Shown piece after piece: positions 35,101 to 46,436 of a stretch of 64,000 nt of DNA (its first letter is position 1; every line of letters starts with the position of its first letter). Origin of the DNA: Macrostomum hystrix (lineage: Eukaryota; Platyhelminthes; Macrostomidae); contig CATNEN010000001.1 of assembly GCA_950097015.1 (NCBI GenBank), positions 7,869,001 to 7,933,000 on the forward strand, given 5' to 3'. The position numbers were made by a program, and so were the translations under genes. Below the pieces are notes generated by a model. It saw only the letters and a list, made by a program, of their open reading frames with translations, was not told the origin of the DNA and searched no databases.

Positions 35101-38100
35101 AATTATGTCCATTCTTCTAACTTTTAAACACAAGCACACACAAGGCACATACATTCACACATGGTTGTACATCTGCCCTGACTTTCTCATCGTTAGAATC
35201 CATAAACCTAGGAATCTTGAAGCCATAAACTCAGATTTTGAAGCCAGAAACCTCGGGCCATAAACTGAACTGCTATGCACAGTGCTTAAGTCTTAAAACT
35301 AGACCAAATAATCCAACACTCAGGTACAATGCGATGCCTGCAGTCTGCACTATCACATCGGCTGTTTAGATCCTCCACTGACTCGGGTGCCCAAGAAGAC
35401 TAAAATGTATGGCTGGGAGTGCAGCGTGTGCGTCAAGGACAACTCCTCAGACGAGGCAAATGCGCTTGAAAATGCCGAAGCTGGTGTTGTCGAGTCGTTG
35501 CAGTTTCCGACACTGCAAGAGAGTCTATCGATGCGTCGACTACGTCAGCAGTCAGCGAAGCGAACTTTCGGAATGGCTGAGGAAGCTCCTGCAACTGCTG
35601 CCGCTGCTGCTTGTTCTAGCAGTCGGCGAAGACCAGCGTCAAGCGCGACAAGGTCGCGTAGTCGTCGAAATAATAACAATCAAAAGCTATCTTCAGTTGA
35701 GTCATCGTTGCAGCAGCAGCCAGAGCAGGAAGATAAGATTGAGCTGGTGAAATCAGAGAAGCAATCAACTGATCTGCCTCCAGAAGCGAAGAATGAGCCG
35801 CGAGCTTTGATGGGCAAATCTGCGTCTAGAAATCAAGCTGGTTCAGAAGTTTGCAACGAGAAGCAAACTGTTGAAGCGCCGTCTAAAGCCAAGTCTAGTG
35901 CAAGTGCAGCGTTGGCAGCCAAGGCTAGCGTTGCCACCTCACCAAGAAAGATTTCTGCCAGCGGTCGACCAATAAGCGGCGGCGGCGATTCAACATCAGC
36001 CTCAGCGGAGGAAGGCATCAACGCTATTGAAGTTTACGACGAGGGCACTCTAGAGATTGAGTATTTGAAATCTGATTCAACCGTCTCCGATGCAAATGAG
36101 GACAACGATGAAGCGGAGCAGAGCGACGAGGAAGATGATGGGGATGATGATGACTACGATGCTGAGGTAGCTGGCCATGACGTTCAAATGGAAGTCATCG
36201 ATGAAATCCGACTAGAGCCTTCGCTTTCGCGGTCGCCGTCACCGCTGCCGCAGCAGCAGCAGCAGCCTCGCAAATTTCTATTCAAAAGTGGCAACACTGT
36301 GCCCTGTTATTTGATGCACACTCTGACCCCAGAGGAACGACGCCGTGTTGAAGCCGAGTCAGCTGCTCTGCGACTGGCCAAAGCTGAAGAGCAGCAGCAG
36401 CAGCAACAGTCTTCCGCTCCTCCTCCACATTCGCAGCCGTCAAATCAGGAACCAAATAGGCCAGCTCGTCCGGGCATGACGACCATCATTGTTGAACGAG
36501 CGAAACCGACAACTTCTTCCGTAAGTTTGTCAAGCATAACTAGTGCTACTTCTTGTAGTACAACTACCATCTTGCGACCTGTGCAACAACCACCGCAGCA
36601 GCAGCCGCCGCCGCCATCTTCTGGTCCACCGTCAGCTTCGTCTCCAGTTGTCATAGTTAGATTAGGTCAGCAACAGCAGCAGCAACCGAGTCAAGCATTA
36701 TCTAATGCTGTAACGTTGCCAACTGTAACAACTCAAATTAGATTCACTGGGGCTGGAAGCTCGACAGTTCGTTCTGTGATTGCGTCATCGAATTCTATTA
36801 TGTCTTCTTGTAATACTAATAACAATGCGTTAGCTAAGTTGGCTACATCAACAGTTACCACAGAAGCAGTGCCTTCGAAAACAGTGGCAACAGTTGTTGC
36901 TTCTACTTCGCTGACAGCAGCGACTGTGACATCTCCTGCTGTGTCTTCGATGCCGCCTCCACCGCTGCCGCCACCGCCTCAACCAGAATCGGTCTTGACT
37001 TCCACTAGCATTATGCCTACCATTGTTGCCAAACAAGCTGCTGATAAGCCTAACATTGTTGCTAACGATGAGCCGCATAAGAAACGCGCCAGGCAAGACA
37101 ACGAATCGATAATTAGAAAAGAAGAGAACAAACTAAAAGCTGTTTCAAGGGATCCTAAAACTACAGAGCCAATAGCAGCGTCAGCAGTTTCTAAAGACGT
37201 CACCAAGGTCGTCAGAGACCCCGACGAGGAACGCCGAAAGCGCAAACGCGAGAAGCGTCAACGCTTGGAGGAAGCGGCGGCTGCAACTGCCGCAGCCGCA
37301 GCTGCCGACGCAGCTGAGCGGGAACGGCGTCGGTTAAGAAAATTAGAAAAGCTAAAAAAGCTTCAAGCTGCTGATACTCAAGGCGAGCAACAGGGTCGGT
37401 ATCTTCAGAAGCATTCCGCGAATCCGCCACAGCACCGTTCGTCGCAGAGTCACGATCTTAAATTGTTGCATCAACAGCAGAACTCCTCAGCTAGGTATGC
37501 ATGCTTGCATTATTATAAACTGTTTGGTCGCCACAACTACCTGAATAGTTAGAGCTCTTGTTTTGTAAGTTAGGAGTTGTTGAGATTTTAAGATTTTAGA
37601 CAGTGGCCAGCTATAATCTGCTAAGAAATCCCCTTCCTACTTTTAGGGACGCCTATCCTAATACCTTACCAACTAACCTATTTGCAGATACTCTCACAAT
37701 CCACACGGAGATTCTTATCATCATCAACTGCAACTGCATCAGCATCGACATTCCGACGATCGCAAGCGTCACCGAAGTCGCAGTCCGCCATCTACCTCGA
37801 TGTCATCCGTGTCCGAGCTGTCTAAAAAGCTTGCCCGACCATCTCTGCCGCATCAGCCGACGACTGCTGATTCCCCTCGCCAGCATTGGGAAGAGATGAA
37901 AGCCAAGATTGAACAGGTTCGCGCTAAATCTCTCCATTCAACCAGTTCCTCGTCGCAGCAGCAGCAGCAGCAAACACCAGCGTCCATTAAGCCGACGTCG
38001 GTAACCGTTGTCAAACAGGTTGCCAGGCGGACGCCCAGTCAAACTCCAGGCTCGACAAATTCATCTAGTGGTCGCGTCGGTGGCGGCTCTGGCGATGACG

Positions 38101-38618
38101 ACATTCTTCAGTTTATGCTTCAACGCAAGAAGCAGCATCAGCAGCAGCCGCCATTGTCGCGACCGTCGTCTGCAGTTGTGGCGCAGAAACCGCGCGGATT
38201 CTCGCAATTGTTAAGCGGTCGCGCCGCCGCTGCTTCATCTTCAATGACCTCTGCCTCGACAAGTGCTGGCGCTAGGCCGCCGTCATATCTGCCGTCGCCG
38301 CTAAAAATCGCCACGGTGTCCGCTTCTCAGAAGGTGGCCAGCACACAACTGCAGCAGCATCAGAAGGCTTTGATAAATACTGTTAATAAAGTTTCCACTA
38401 GCGGCAAATCTGCCAAGTCTTCTTCATCTGCTAGTTCGTCGTCTTCGTCTACTTCAGACGAAGAATCTTCATCTTCTGACGAGGACGAGAAGGACAATAA
38501 TAAAATAACTGCCGCTGCTGCTCCTGCTGTTGCTGCCCTTGCCGCTAACGTCACTCAGGAACAATTGCAGGATCGCAAATTTAATCACCTTGTCAAGGAT
38601 ATATTTGGTGACGATTGA
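32167..38618 (+). CDS. PHF14: PHD finger protein 14 (PHF14), lacking the first exon in this model
   Basis: Nuclear histone-reading protein. Exons found: 32167-33932, 34555-34962, 35324-37494 and 37688-38618, with consistent phases, about 1757 aa. The start exon is not placed. Order: KRQIKL and DDSDNEFKV as in vertebrate PHF14; acidic Ser/Asp-rich region; PHD finger 1 (Cys pairs from 32941); extended PHD with CQLCP, GRWVHLVCALY and AKECVHC; IADPFYAQC--H; helical region; coiled coil (33840-34700); PHD 2 (CTVC, DQHLM, QCDAC, LHYHIGCLDPPLTRVPKKTK, split by the intron at 34963). Vertebrate PHF14 has another PHD finger after this and totals about 950 aa. Here that finger is absent and is replaced by a long low-complexity region (polyQ, polyP, polyA, acidic, basic helical) ending in IFGDD. 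An alternative acceptor at 32182 for the first exon found would also keep frame. Confidence 0.95.
33933..34554 (+). other. PHF14 intron, nothing else seen
   Basis: GT-AG intron (GTCAGT donor, AAACAG acceptor). Failure to splice would add sixteen codons before a stop at 33978. No repeats recognised. Confidence 0.7.
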
Positions 38619-39094
38619 TGTTCTGTGCGTTTGATGTATCATTTGTAGCACGCATCAATTAAGTTAATTCGCTTTTAAGGCTCAAAAAACACTATTGTTT
38701 ATTTTTTCCACGAAGTTCTAAAAAGTTTTGCATTTGCAACGCCTCAGAATCCAAGCCCATACATTGAATTGTTAAATTTGTTATAAGTTATAAATGCTTG
38801 TAAAGAGCTAAGTAACATCTTTAAATGCGTTATAAATGTTTCTTTCGTGCTACTTAGAGAGCCAGTTGAGTAGTCAGTCTAGTGTATGCGATGGTTTTTA
38901 CCTGTGTTTTCCATTTGTCAAAATGTTTCTGCTTCGCTTCTTCTCGCTTCTGCAGTGTTGTTGTTGTTGCTAATTTTCTATGAAAAACATATTCAAATAC
39001 AATCTGTACTCAATGCATTAACAAACTATATATATTGTATACTCACATATTCATTGTCTTCCGTCTGCTGCATTTCTTTTTCGATATCCTAGAT
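38619..39094 (+). other. PHF14 3' flank
   Basis: Probable 3' UTR. No canonical AATAAA seen before the MITE at 39095, so the transcript may use a variant signal or continue into the element. Confidence 0.4.
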
Positions 39095-39858
39095 CAGGGG
39101 TCGGCAAGCTTATTAGCTGGCGGGCCAAAGAGAGAATCTAAAAGAGGACAGCGGGCCGCTTTGATTATAGATATAAGGACAAGATAAGACACAGGAGAGA
39201 TGAGACACGGGAGAGATGAGACACGGGATAGATGAGACACGGGATAGATGAGACACGGGAGAGATGAGACACGGGAGAGATGAGACACGGGAGAGATGAG
39301 ACACGGGATAGATGAGACACGGGATAGATGAGACACGGGATAGATGATACACGGGAGAGATGAGACACGGGAGAGATGAGACACGGGAGAGATGAGACAC
39401 GGGATAGATGAGACACGGGATAGATGAGACACGGGAGAGATGAGACACGGGAGAGATGAGACACGGGAGAGATGAGACACGGGATAGATGAGACACGGGA
39501 TAGATGAGACACGGGATAGATGATACACGGGAGAGATGAGACACGGGAGAGATGAGACACGGGAGAGATGAGACACGGGAGAGATGAGACACGGGATAGA
39601 TGAGACACGGGAGAGATGAGACACGGGATAGATGAGACACGGGATAGATGAGACACGGGATAGATGAGACACGGGATAGATGATACACGGGAGAGAAGAG
39701 ACACGGGGGAGATGAGACACGGGAGAGATGAGACACGGGAGAGATGAGACACGGGAGAGATGAGACAGGATACTATGGGTGTTGGAAGGGGCAACGGGCC
39801 GGATTTGGGAGCTTCGGGGCCCGCATCTGGCCTGCGGGCCGGAGTTTGCCGACCCCTG
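39095..39858. mobile_element. hAT-like MITE with perfect 8-bp target duplication
   Basis: Terminal inverted repeats: CAGGGGTCGGCAAGCTT on the left and the inverse of CAGGGGTCGGCAAACTCC on the right. The 8-bp duplication TCCTAGAT lies immediately outside both ends (39087-39094 and 39859-39866). GC-rich subterminal blocks (GGCGGGCC, GGGCCGGA, GGCCTGCGGGCCGG) resemble Charlie-type hAT elements. There is no transposase; the interior is a 16-bp minisatellite. Confidence 0.93.
39175..39772. repeat. 16-bp minisatellite (GAGATGAGACACGGGA) inside the MITE
   Basis: About 37 units, mainly GAGAGATGAGACACGG and GATAGATGAGACACGG, arranged in multi-unit blocks, for example repeated runs ending in GATAGATGATACACGG. 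Same family and orientation as 16745-17268. Confidence 0.96.
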
Positions 39859-39902
39859 TCCTAGATAAATATTTTTTTACGAATCAATAGTAACCAGTAT
39901 CG

Positions 39903-40076
39903 GGCCAGATGTGCAGTCGACAGCACTTGGCACACCCAACCTCAATAATCCCATTTAACAGCTAGATGAACTGAAGGAATACAGAGTTAAGGTTGTTCCA
40001 CCGCAGTCTGGAATCGAACCCCCGACCTTAAAGACGTAAGTCCGACGCTCTAACCACTAGGCTACAAGCCCCTTGT
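39903..40076 (-). repeat. tRNA-derived SINE, internally deleted, minus orientation
   Basis: GCCAGATGTGCAGTCGACAG at the left end, then CCCATTTAACAGCTAGATG, GGAATCGAACCCCCGACC (B box inverse) and GCTCTAACCACTAGGCTACA (A box inverse). The middle of the body is missing compared with 31764-32070. Confidence 0.9.
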
Positions 40077-40574
40077 ACTTTTTAATCACGATTCACGTTG
40101 CTACATAAATTTATCATGATATAGTTATAAAGTTTCATGCAGCATCAGCATCTCAAGTTGTTAACATCCAGTGCAAACTGAAACAAGTTTTGCTTTCTTT
40201 TTTTTGCTTGATTAAACATTTGTTCTGAATCTACTACAGTAAGTACTCATATTGGGCTGTCTTTGATGGCGTTTGCCTTAACCTTCTGGTGTCTCAGTTA
40301 CTTTTCTTAATGGCCAGAGTATCTCAACAATTACGAGTAAATTGGGCTACCAAGTATTTCGCAATCATTAAAAGGAATATAAACTAGCCCTTAAAAACTT
40401 GTTTCCAATGACAAATGTACAAATAAAAAAAGAACTAAGTTATTTCAGCTCAAAAGCTTGAAAAAATCTGTGGCTTGTGAGTAATTGTTTCGGTCAAGTA
40501 AAAATTTAAACGAAATAATTTTAATTTTTGGTGGATGCTTGCATGACGGAAAATTTATTTAGCAAGACAAGCTG

Positions 40575-40665
40575 TTCTGATTGGTTGGCACTAAAGGGTT
40601 TTCCAACAGTTAATAGTTTAGATACTTCGATTCCTCGAATTTTAATCCCAGAAGCTGTATAAAAG
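40575..40665 (+). promoter_or_regulatory. Putative promoter of lectin gene 1
   Basis: TTCTGATTGGT (inverted CCAAT box) at 40575-40585 and TATAAAAG at 40658-40665, 52 bp before the start codon. The same TTCTGATTGGT plus TATA arrangement precedes lectin gene 2. Function is inferred from position. Confidence 0.6.
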
Positions 40666-40716
40666 GAGGCTATCGAAATTAAAACGTTTTAGTCCCAAAA
40701 CGACTTGCTTAGCGAC

Positions 40717-41524
40717 ATGCAACATTCGCAGCTAAAACTGTTGCTGGCAATGGCTTGCGCGTTTTCTTACAATGCGGCTGAGCTGGCCACGAAAAACTGC
40801 GCCAACAGGAGCTCGTTCTTCCTCATCAAGGCAGACGTGCACCAGACACCTTGCAAGTACCTGTCTCTACCTGCAAACTCATCTGTCAACTGTGCCTTCA
40901 TCTGCACTGCCAGATTCGCCAATCACTGTCAAGGGTTCTCCTGGCTGCAGAGCAGTGAGTGTGCTCTGTTCAATGCGACTGCTCTGACTCGACCTCTGTG
41001 CTCCAGCGCTGCGCCACTCAGTGTCTACGCCAAGTTCGGTGAGGTCATTGAAAATTGAGAATACTTTTTAAAACTCAGACTAATCTATCGTCACACGATA
41101 TATTTTAGTTCAGGAGAAGGTGAAGCTAGTCTCGTGTCAGCAGAGATCGACGTTCTCCGATGTTGCCGTGTGCGAGCGAGCCATCGATGGGAATACGTCT
41201 CAGAACTATTACCACAATTCGTGCAGCCATACCTACAGCTCAGCGTCCGAGTGGTGGGAGGCCAGCTTTGTCAGCGCGTCGCTCATTTCGCACGTGACCA
41301 TCTACAACAGGCAGGACTGCTGCCCTGAGCGACTCAATAAGTTCTCACTGCAGGTGGACGGAGTCGAGTGCAACCGAGTGAACCTGACCGTGTCCTTCTC
41401 CGTGGCCAACTTCAGCTGCTTCGCATTCGGCAGCAAAATTCGAGTCACGTCTCTGCAGACGGAGCCACATTTGAGATACCTCATATTGTGCGAGTTCGAG
41501 ACCTATTCAATTCGAGTGCCGTAA
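40717..41524 (+). CDS. Secreted PAN/apple + F-type lectin protein, copy 1
   Basis: Predicted 245-aa secreted fucose-binding protein. Exon 1 is 40717-41038 and exon 2 is 41109-41524; the 70-bp intron is phase 1 (GTGAGG donor, TTTTAG acceptor). Residues 1-20 form a signal peptide (LKLLLAMACAFSYNA). Exon 1 then encodes a Cys-rich PAN/apple-like domain with CQGFSWL and ECALFN. Exon 2 encodes one F-type lectin (fucolectin) domain: AIDGNTSQNY, CSHT, WW, VTIYNRQDCCPERL, a late Cys and LCEFETYS. The fucose-binding triad of the family (His of CSHT, Arg of YNR, Arg seven residues on) and the adjacent-Cys DCC disulfide are all present. I chose the ATG at 40717 because it gives the signal peptide. First of four tandem paralogues; likely a recognition or agglutinating lectin. 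Confidence 0.9.
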
Positions 41525-42436
41525 AACAGGCGCGGAGTTGTTAGAGCAAGGTTGTGTGATTAATTGCTACTGTGTGTCGTGTATTGAGAACCGTTATGAC
41601 CCTGCTTCGCCCTTTTCCTCATTCGTTTTTCTTCATTACTTTTTGTCATTTCGGCTTACTTTTTTTTGCTCATGTTAATTTGGTCCCTTTGTGTGTGATC
41701 ACCATCGATTCAGAGACACAGAACCGATTCTATTATGTTAATATGCTAGCAAAATCGTTTTTACATTTTCTCCGTTTGCTTTGTTTCAAAACACTAATGC
41801 TATTGCAACGTATTATCAGATGTTATTCTGTCTTTTTCAGTTAGGTGAGCATTGTATTACTGGATAGAAGATGGTGGGCGTTGAGAATTGAGACTAGGAT
41901 ATTTTTCCCATCAATCGAGTTTCCCTATTTTTATATTTTTCTCTCTGAAATCAGTCGCGTTAACGTTAGCGTTGAGTCAAGACCAGCATAACTTGACAGC
42001 ATGATAACATCAGAATTATTTCGGTGCCTTGCATCTGTCTCAGCTAGCTATCCTGCAGCAACTGATTTCATGCATGTTGAAAAGCTGCATTTCTCAATAC
42101 GACCAGCACGATAAAATGTCTGCCGAAGTAGCTCCCAGGCATGAAAAACATTTATGAGAAGTGTGCTCATTCCACTGCCAGACGGAACAATCGCAGAAAC
42201 GTTATGCAAACTAACTGAACATGCATTATAACACAATCAATGCGTAATAAATTAACTGGGCTAGTAATTACGAGAAGTTCGAACGACAACAAAAATCACG
42301 AAAGTGACATTCCTGCTCGTACTAATAGTAGAAATTAATTAACAATAATGGCCTGGAGAATCTATGCGAGAGTAAAGAGCGACCGAAAACAAATTCTAGC
42401 ATATTCACGTTTATCAGGACGTGGCTAATTTTACTA
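41525..42436. other. Lectin 1 3' flank and intergenic
   Basis: The first ~100 bp after the stop codon is almost identical to the 3' flank of lectin gene 3 (47909 onward). The rest holds no supported feature. Confidence 0.5.
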
Positions 42437-42572
42437 TAGGGGTTGTAGCCTAGTGGTTAGAGCGTCGGACCCACGACTTTAAGGTCGGAGGTTCGATTTA
42501 TGGCTCCACTGGAATAATTTGTGTATTTTAGCTAGGCACTAAACTGCATTACTTCAGTTCACCCAGTCTCAC
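42437..42572 (+). repeat. tRNA-derived SINE, 3'-truncated
   Basis: GGGGTTGTAGCCTAGTGGTT (A box), GAGGTTCGATTTATGGC (B box), CCACTGGAATAATTTGTGT, then CTTCAGTTCACCCAG. The rest of the body is missing. Confidence 0.9.
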
Positions 42573-42960
42573 TCTCATTTTAGTTTTTTTATTTATCAAG
42601 TCCTCTAGCTCCGTTTACTATCTCTTTTCTACCAACTGCAGAAATTGCTAAAAGTTTATTGACATTGTTAGTGACGGACGACCTTGTGTGACATGTTTGT
42701 GAGGAGTTCAGCGTATTATTCCAGTTAAATGTATCGCTCTAGTTGTTTGCATGGAATTCAAATCTACAAAGAAAAAAGACTTTTTTAGAGTCATTCACGC
42801 TTTTACAAATGAGGCGATCGATGATTTATTCAAAAAAACTCGCTGACAATTTTCCTCGTCTTGACATGCATTTCTAAGAGGATGCGCAAAACTATTCATA
42901 AGTGTACAATTTTTGTATAAAAATTACGCTTGAATGACGTATTGTATTCAACAAGGCTTC

Positions 42961-43018
42961 TTCTGATTGGTAGACACAACAGAGGTCTCTATGCGAATTC
43001 CTACTGGCTCGTATATAA
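42961..43018 (+). promoter_or_regulatory. Putative promoter of lectin gene 2
   Basis: TTCTGATTGGT at 42961-42971 and TATATAA at 43012-43018, 175 bp before the start codon. It repeats the motif pair seen upstream of copy 1. Confidence 0.5.
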
Positions 43019-43192
43019 CTTGTTTATCATAGCTTACGGAAGTATTGCGAAAGGAAACGTTTTCCTTTAGTTGGTTAGATTACCTACGAGTAAGAGTAGG
43101 ACGTTTCAACGGTTATTATTAGTAGATCATCTTTCTGGACGTAGATAGAAACATTAAATTACCACCCGATTTGCACCTGTCTGCTAAGCCAC

Positions 43193-43999
43193 ATGTTCTC
43201 AACACTGCTCCTACTATTGGTTGTTGTGACAGGCACATACTCTGGCTCTGCGGCTGAGCTGGTCGCGAAAAACTGCGCCAACAGGAGCTCGTTCGACCTC
43301 ATCAAGGCCGAAGTGCTCCAGACGCCGTGCACATACCTGTCTCTACCTGGAAAATCATCGCTCGACTGCGCATTCATCTGCGCTGCCAGATTCGCTAGTT
43401 ATTGTCAAGGGTTCTCCTGGCTGCAGAGCAGTGAGTGTGCTCTGTTCAATGCGACTGCTCTGACTCGACCTCTGTGCTCCAGCGCTGCGCCACTCAGTAT
43501 CTACGCCAAGTTCGGTGAGGTCATTTTTAGAGATGTCAACTTCAAGCTCTGAATAATTACTATCTAACGATGATCTATTGCAGCGCGGGAAAAGGTGAAG
43601 TTCGCCTCGTGTCAGCAGAGCTCGACTTTCTCCAATGTTGCCGTGTGTGAGCGAGCCATCGATGGGAATACGTCTCAGAACTATTACCACCATTCTTGCA
43701 GCCACACCAACAACTCAACGGCCGAGTGGTGGGAGGTCAGCTTTGTTAGCGCGTCACTCATTTCACAGGTGACCATCTACAACAGGCAGGACTGCTGCTC
43801 TGAGCGACTCAATAAGTTCTCACTGCAGGTGGACGGAGTCGAGTGCAACCGAGTGAACCTGACCGTGTCCTTCTCCGTGGCCAACTTCAGCTGCTTCGCA
43901 TTCGGCAGCAAAATTCGAGTCACGTCTCTGCAGACGTATCCAGGCATAAGGCACATTATATTGTGTGAATTCATAGCCTATTCAGTTACACTGCCCTAA
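43193..43999 (+). CDS. Secreted PAN/apple + F-type lectin protein, copy 2
   Basis: Exons 43193-43514 and 43584-43999, phase 1 intron of 69 bp, 245 aa. The signal peptide (FSTLLLLLVVVTGTYSGS) is followed by AELVAKNCANRSSF and the PAN-like Cys pattern, then the F-type lectin domain. The fucose triad is intact (CSHT, YNRQDCCSER). The middle of the lectin domain (NNSTAEWWEVS) and the C-terminus (YPGIRHIILCEFIAYS) differ from copies 1 and 3. Its intron is almost identical to that of copy 4 and close to that of copy 3, unlike copy 1. The coding sequence is intact, so it is presumably functional. Confidence 0.9.
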
Positions 44000-44484
44000 G
44001 ACTAGCACATTTTTTGTTAACTCTTTATCACTTACTCTTTGTCGTTTCTTGTACGTCTATAGTTAACAGTGTACTTTCGGCTAGCGTTTGATACATGTAC
44101 TAAGATAATCCGTAAAATATTGCATCATTAGACTTATAGCTAAAAACGAAAGCTTTTTTGCTGCACTGCAATCGCTTTGCGACGGCGAAGTCGCTCAGAT
44201 AAGGCTATTTAGACAATGGATTTAGACAATAGATCAGAGAGAAGACACGACAACATCACTGAACACATTGAATACTGTAATTAGCCTTTTGCTTTGCTCT
44301 AGGCTTCCTGCATCTAAATACGCTCGCATTATCTAAAGAGCTAATCACAATTTATACAACAGTCCCGTCGTCGTCGCGTGAAACAATAGCTTGATGGTAT
44401 CCGTCTCGGTGTAATTCGGGAATCGAGTAAAGCAAAGCTCCAGCTCGAGACGCACCGATAATAGTAATAATCTGTCCTTTTCAC
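44000..44484. other. Intergenic, no supported gene
   Basis: Sequence downstream of lectin 2. No feature recognised before the ATT-rich microsatellite. Confidence 0.4.
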
Positions 44485-44489
44485 ATTTT

Positions 44490-44658
44490 GAGGCTGTGTT
44501 ATTATTATTATTATTATTGTTATTATTGTTGTTATTATTATTATTATTATTGTTATTATTGTTATTATTATTTTTGTTATTATTATTGCTATATTTGTTA
44601 TTATTATTATTATTACGATTATTATTATTATTATTATTATTATTATCATTTTATTATT
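44490..44658. repeat. (TTA)n / (TTG)n microsatellite
   Basis: About 170 bp of TTATTATTATTG-type trinucleotides with occasional interruptions. The ORFs on both strands here are low-complexity artefacts. Confidence 0.95.
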
Positions 44659-44949
44659 GAAGTGCGCCCGCCGATTGGGTGCTGATGTTTTGTTTATTTA
44701 ATGTTTGTAACTAGGCTGAAGGATTCGATTTAAAAAAGGCGAGAGAAAAACAGTAGCATACGTAGGATTAATTTTAGGTGAATAAAATATTTGGAATTAG
44801 TAAACAAAGGCATTAAAATAAAAACACGAAATTTTGAAATTTGAAGAAATTAAAACTTAGACTGAAATCACTTCGCTCACGAAAGGATAATAGCTATAGT
44901 GTTTTTGCGAGTTACGATCAAATATAAGAAAACTAAAACTAAAACTATA

Positions 44950-45565
44950 ATCAACAACAACAACAACAAAATACGCTAGCCCCAAAAGTCAGGGAGGCAG
45001 CGTCAGATGGCGCGCCGCAGAGCCAGCGCGCGAACATGGTCCGCGCCGGTGGCAGTGTCGGGCGCCCCGGCGTCGCTCAGCAAGCAGTCGACGTAGCGGC
45101 GGGTCCGAGCCTGGCTGCGCCTGAACGGGCACTGCAAGGTGAGCAGCAGGACGTCCTGGTCGGGCTGGCGGCAGTAGCTCTCGGCCCGAATAGCGTTGCC
45201 CGCTAGTCGAAGTCGCCGCTGGCGCAGGATGGTTGACGGGCGCTGCAGCTGGGCGGGCGTCTTTCGTACAGAGCCTCGGGTCCCGACGCGCTCTCGTCAG
45301 CTTGAAAGGCCGCACGGAGCAGCCCCGAGTGCGCCGAGTCCAGCTGCCGCTCCAGCAGCGTAGCCGTCAGCGTCCACGACTCGGCGTTGTACAGCAGGAC
45401 GGTCTCGACCACCGCATTCCACAGCCGAGCCCTCTAGCGGTCAGGCAGCGCTGTGGACTGGAGGACGGCCCGGATCGAACGGTCGGCCGCCCATGCGAGT
45501 CCTCTGCGCCGCCGGATGTCGTCTTCCACGTTGGGCACCAGACCAAGCAATATAATCATGCATTC
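44950..45565 (-). mobile_element. 3' end of a non-LTR retrotransposon (LINE), decayed
   Basis: The minus strand encodes, across frameshifts and stops, the C-terminal region typical of LINE reverse transcriptases: LLYNAESWTLT, then LERQLDSAHSGLLRAAF and EALYERRP. Further frames give AESYCRQPDQDVLLLTLQCP and TRRYVDC. A (CAA)n simple tail at about 44955-44970 (TTG repeats on the minus strand) is the likely 3' end. Its GC content is markedly higher than the surroundings. 5'-truncated and inactive. Confidence 0.75.
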
Positions 45566-45578
45566 TAACTATGGGCCT

Positions 45579-45905
45579 CAGGGCAGTGGCTTTTTTTGCC
45601 ATGCTTTGCACATTGGCCCTTATGGACTTGACATCTCCAATTTTCACATCCACAAATTTCACTTTCTGATGTTTAACAACCACCATTTTCCGAGTGTGCT
45701 TCACTCAGGGTTTATATTTGAGAAATGAGAGGGTATACATAAAACGTTTCGTAGTATGTCACGCGAATGTGCCTGCATCATTTCCGACTTTGGTGGTCAC
45801 CGACATTTATCTAGACTGAGCTGCTGGACCTTCGAAATTACGGAACATCTACCCCCTAGGCATAAAAACGGGCGGCAAAATGGCTTGGCAGTCCTACTGT
45901 TTACT
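45579..45905. repeat. Dispersed repeat, copy 2
   Basis: Same ordered blocks as 12712-13012 (CCTCAGGGCAG, GAATGTGCCTGCATCAT, GGTGGTCACC, TGCTGGACCTTC, AACGGGCGGCAAAATGG), with a different internal deletion and a ~130-bp insertion after the first block. It abuts the LINE remnant. Confidence 0.75.
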
Positions 45906-46009
45906 GTTGGGCATTATAGTTCGCATGCTGTGGCAATTCCGTGACGCATCACTGAATCACCAATAACAAAAAATGAATAATAATAATAATAACTGATTAT
46001 ACCTACCCC

Positions 46010-46290
46010 GATAGGACCAGACGTGCAGCCGACAACACAGCCGCAACACACAGCTATTGCACGGCGCATCTGGAGACTGCGTACGGCTGTTCAGTCCATG
46101 GAATGGGGGACGCCACACTCACCCTTAATAAACCCAGCTAATGCTGGTAGCCATTTAACAGCAGGGTGAACTGAAGCAATGCAGAGTTAAGTGTCTTGCT
46201 AAGGGTAAATTGTTCTAGTGGAGTCTGGAACCCCCCCGAACCCCCCGACCTTCAAGTCGTGAGTCCGACGCTCTAACGACAATGCCAATG
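46010..46290 (-). repeat. tRNA-derived SINE, near full length, minus orientation
   Basis: GACCAGACGTGCAGCCGAC, CTGCGTACGGCTGTTCAGTC, GCTAATGCTGGTAGCCATTT, GCAGAGTTAAGTGTCTTGCT, then a C-rich B box inverse and GTCCGACGCTCTAACGAC. The head is interrupted by extra C residues. Confidence 0.9.
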
Positions 46291-46436
46291 ACATGCATTG
46301 TCGCAATGCCACGCTGGTTGTCCAGACTGGTAGAAGCCCCTTTTTCGGAATGGAGACAAGCAGCAGGCAGGTGACAGCATAGACCAGTTCAGGCAGTTTG
46401 AGAACCGTTATCTATTAGCTAAATGTAAACAAAGCT

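Noticed and set aside
44341..44685. Ile- and Tyr-rich ORFs
   Set aside because: They translate a (TTA)n microsatellite.
45233..45568. Plus-strand ORF in GC-rich DNA
   Set aside because: It is the antisense of a decayed LINE reverse-transcriptase C-terminus, which explains the sequence better.
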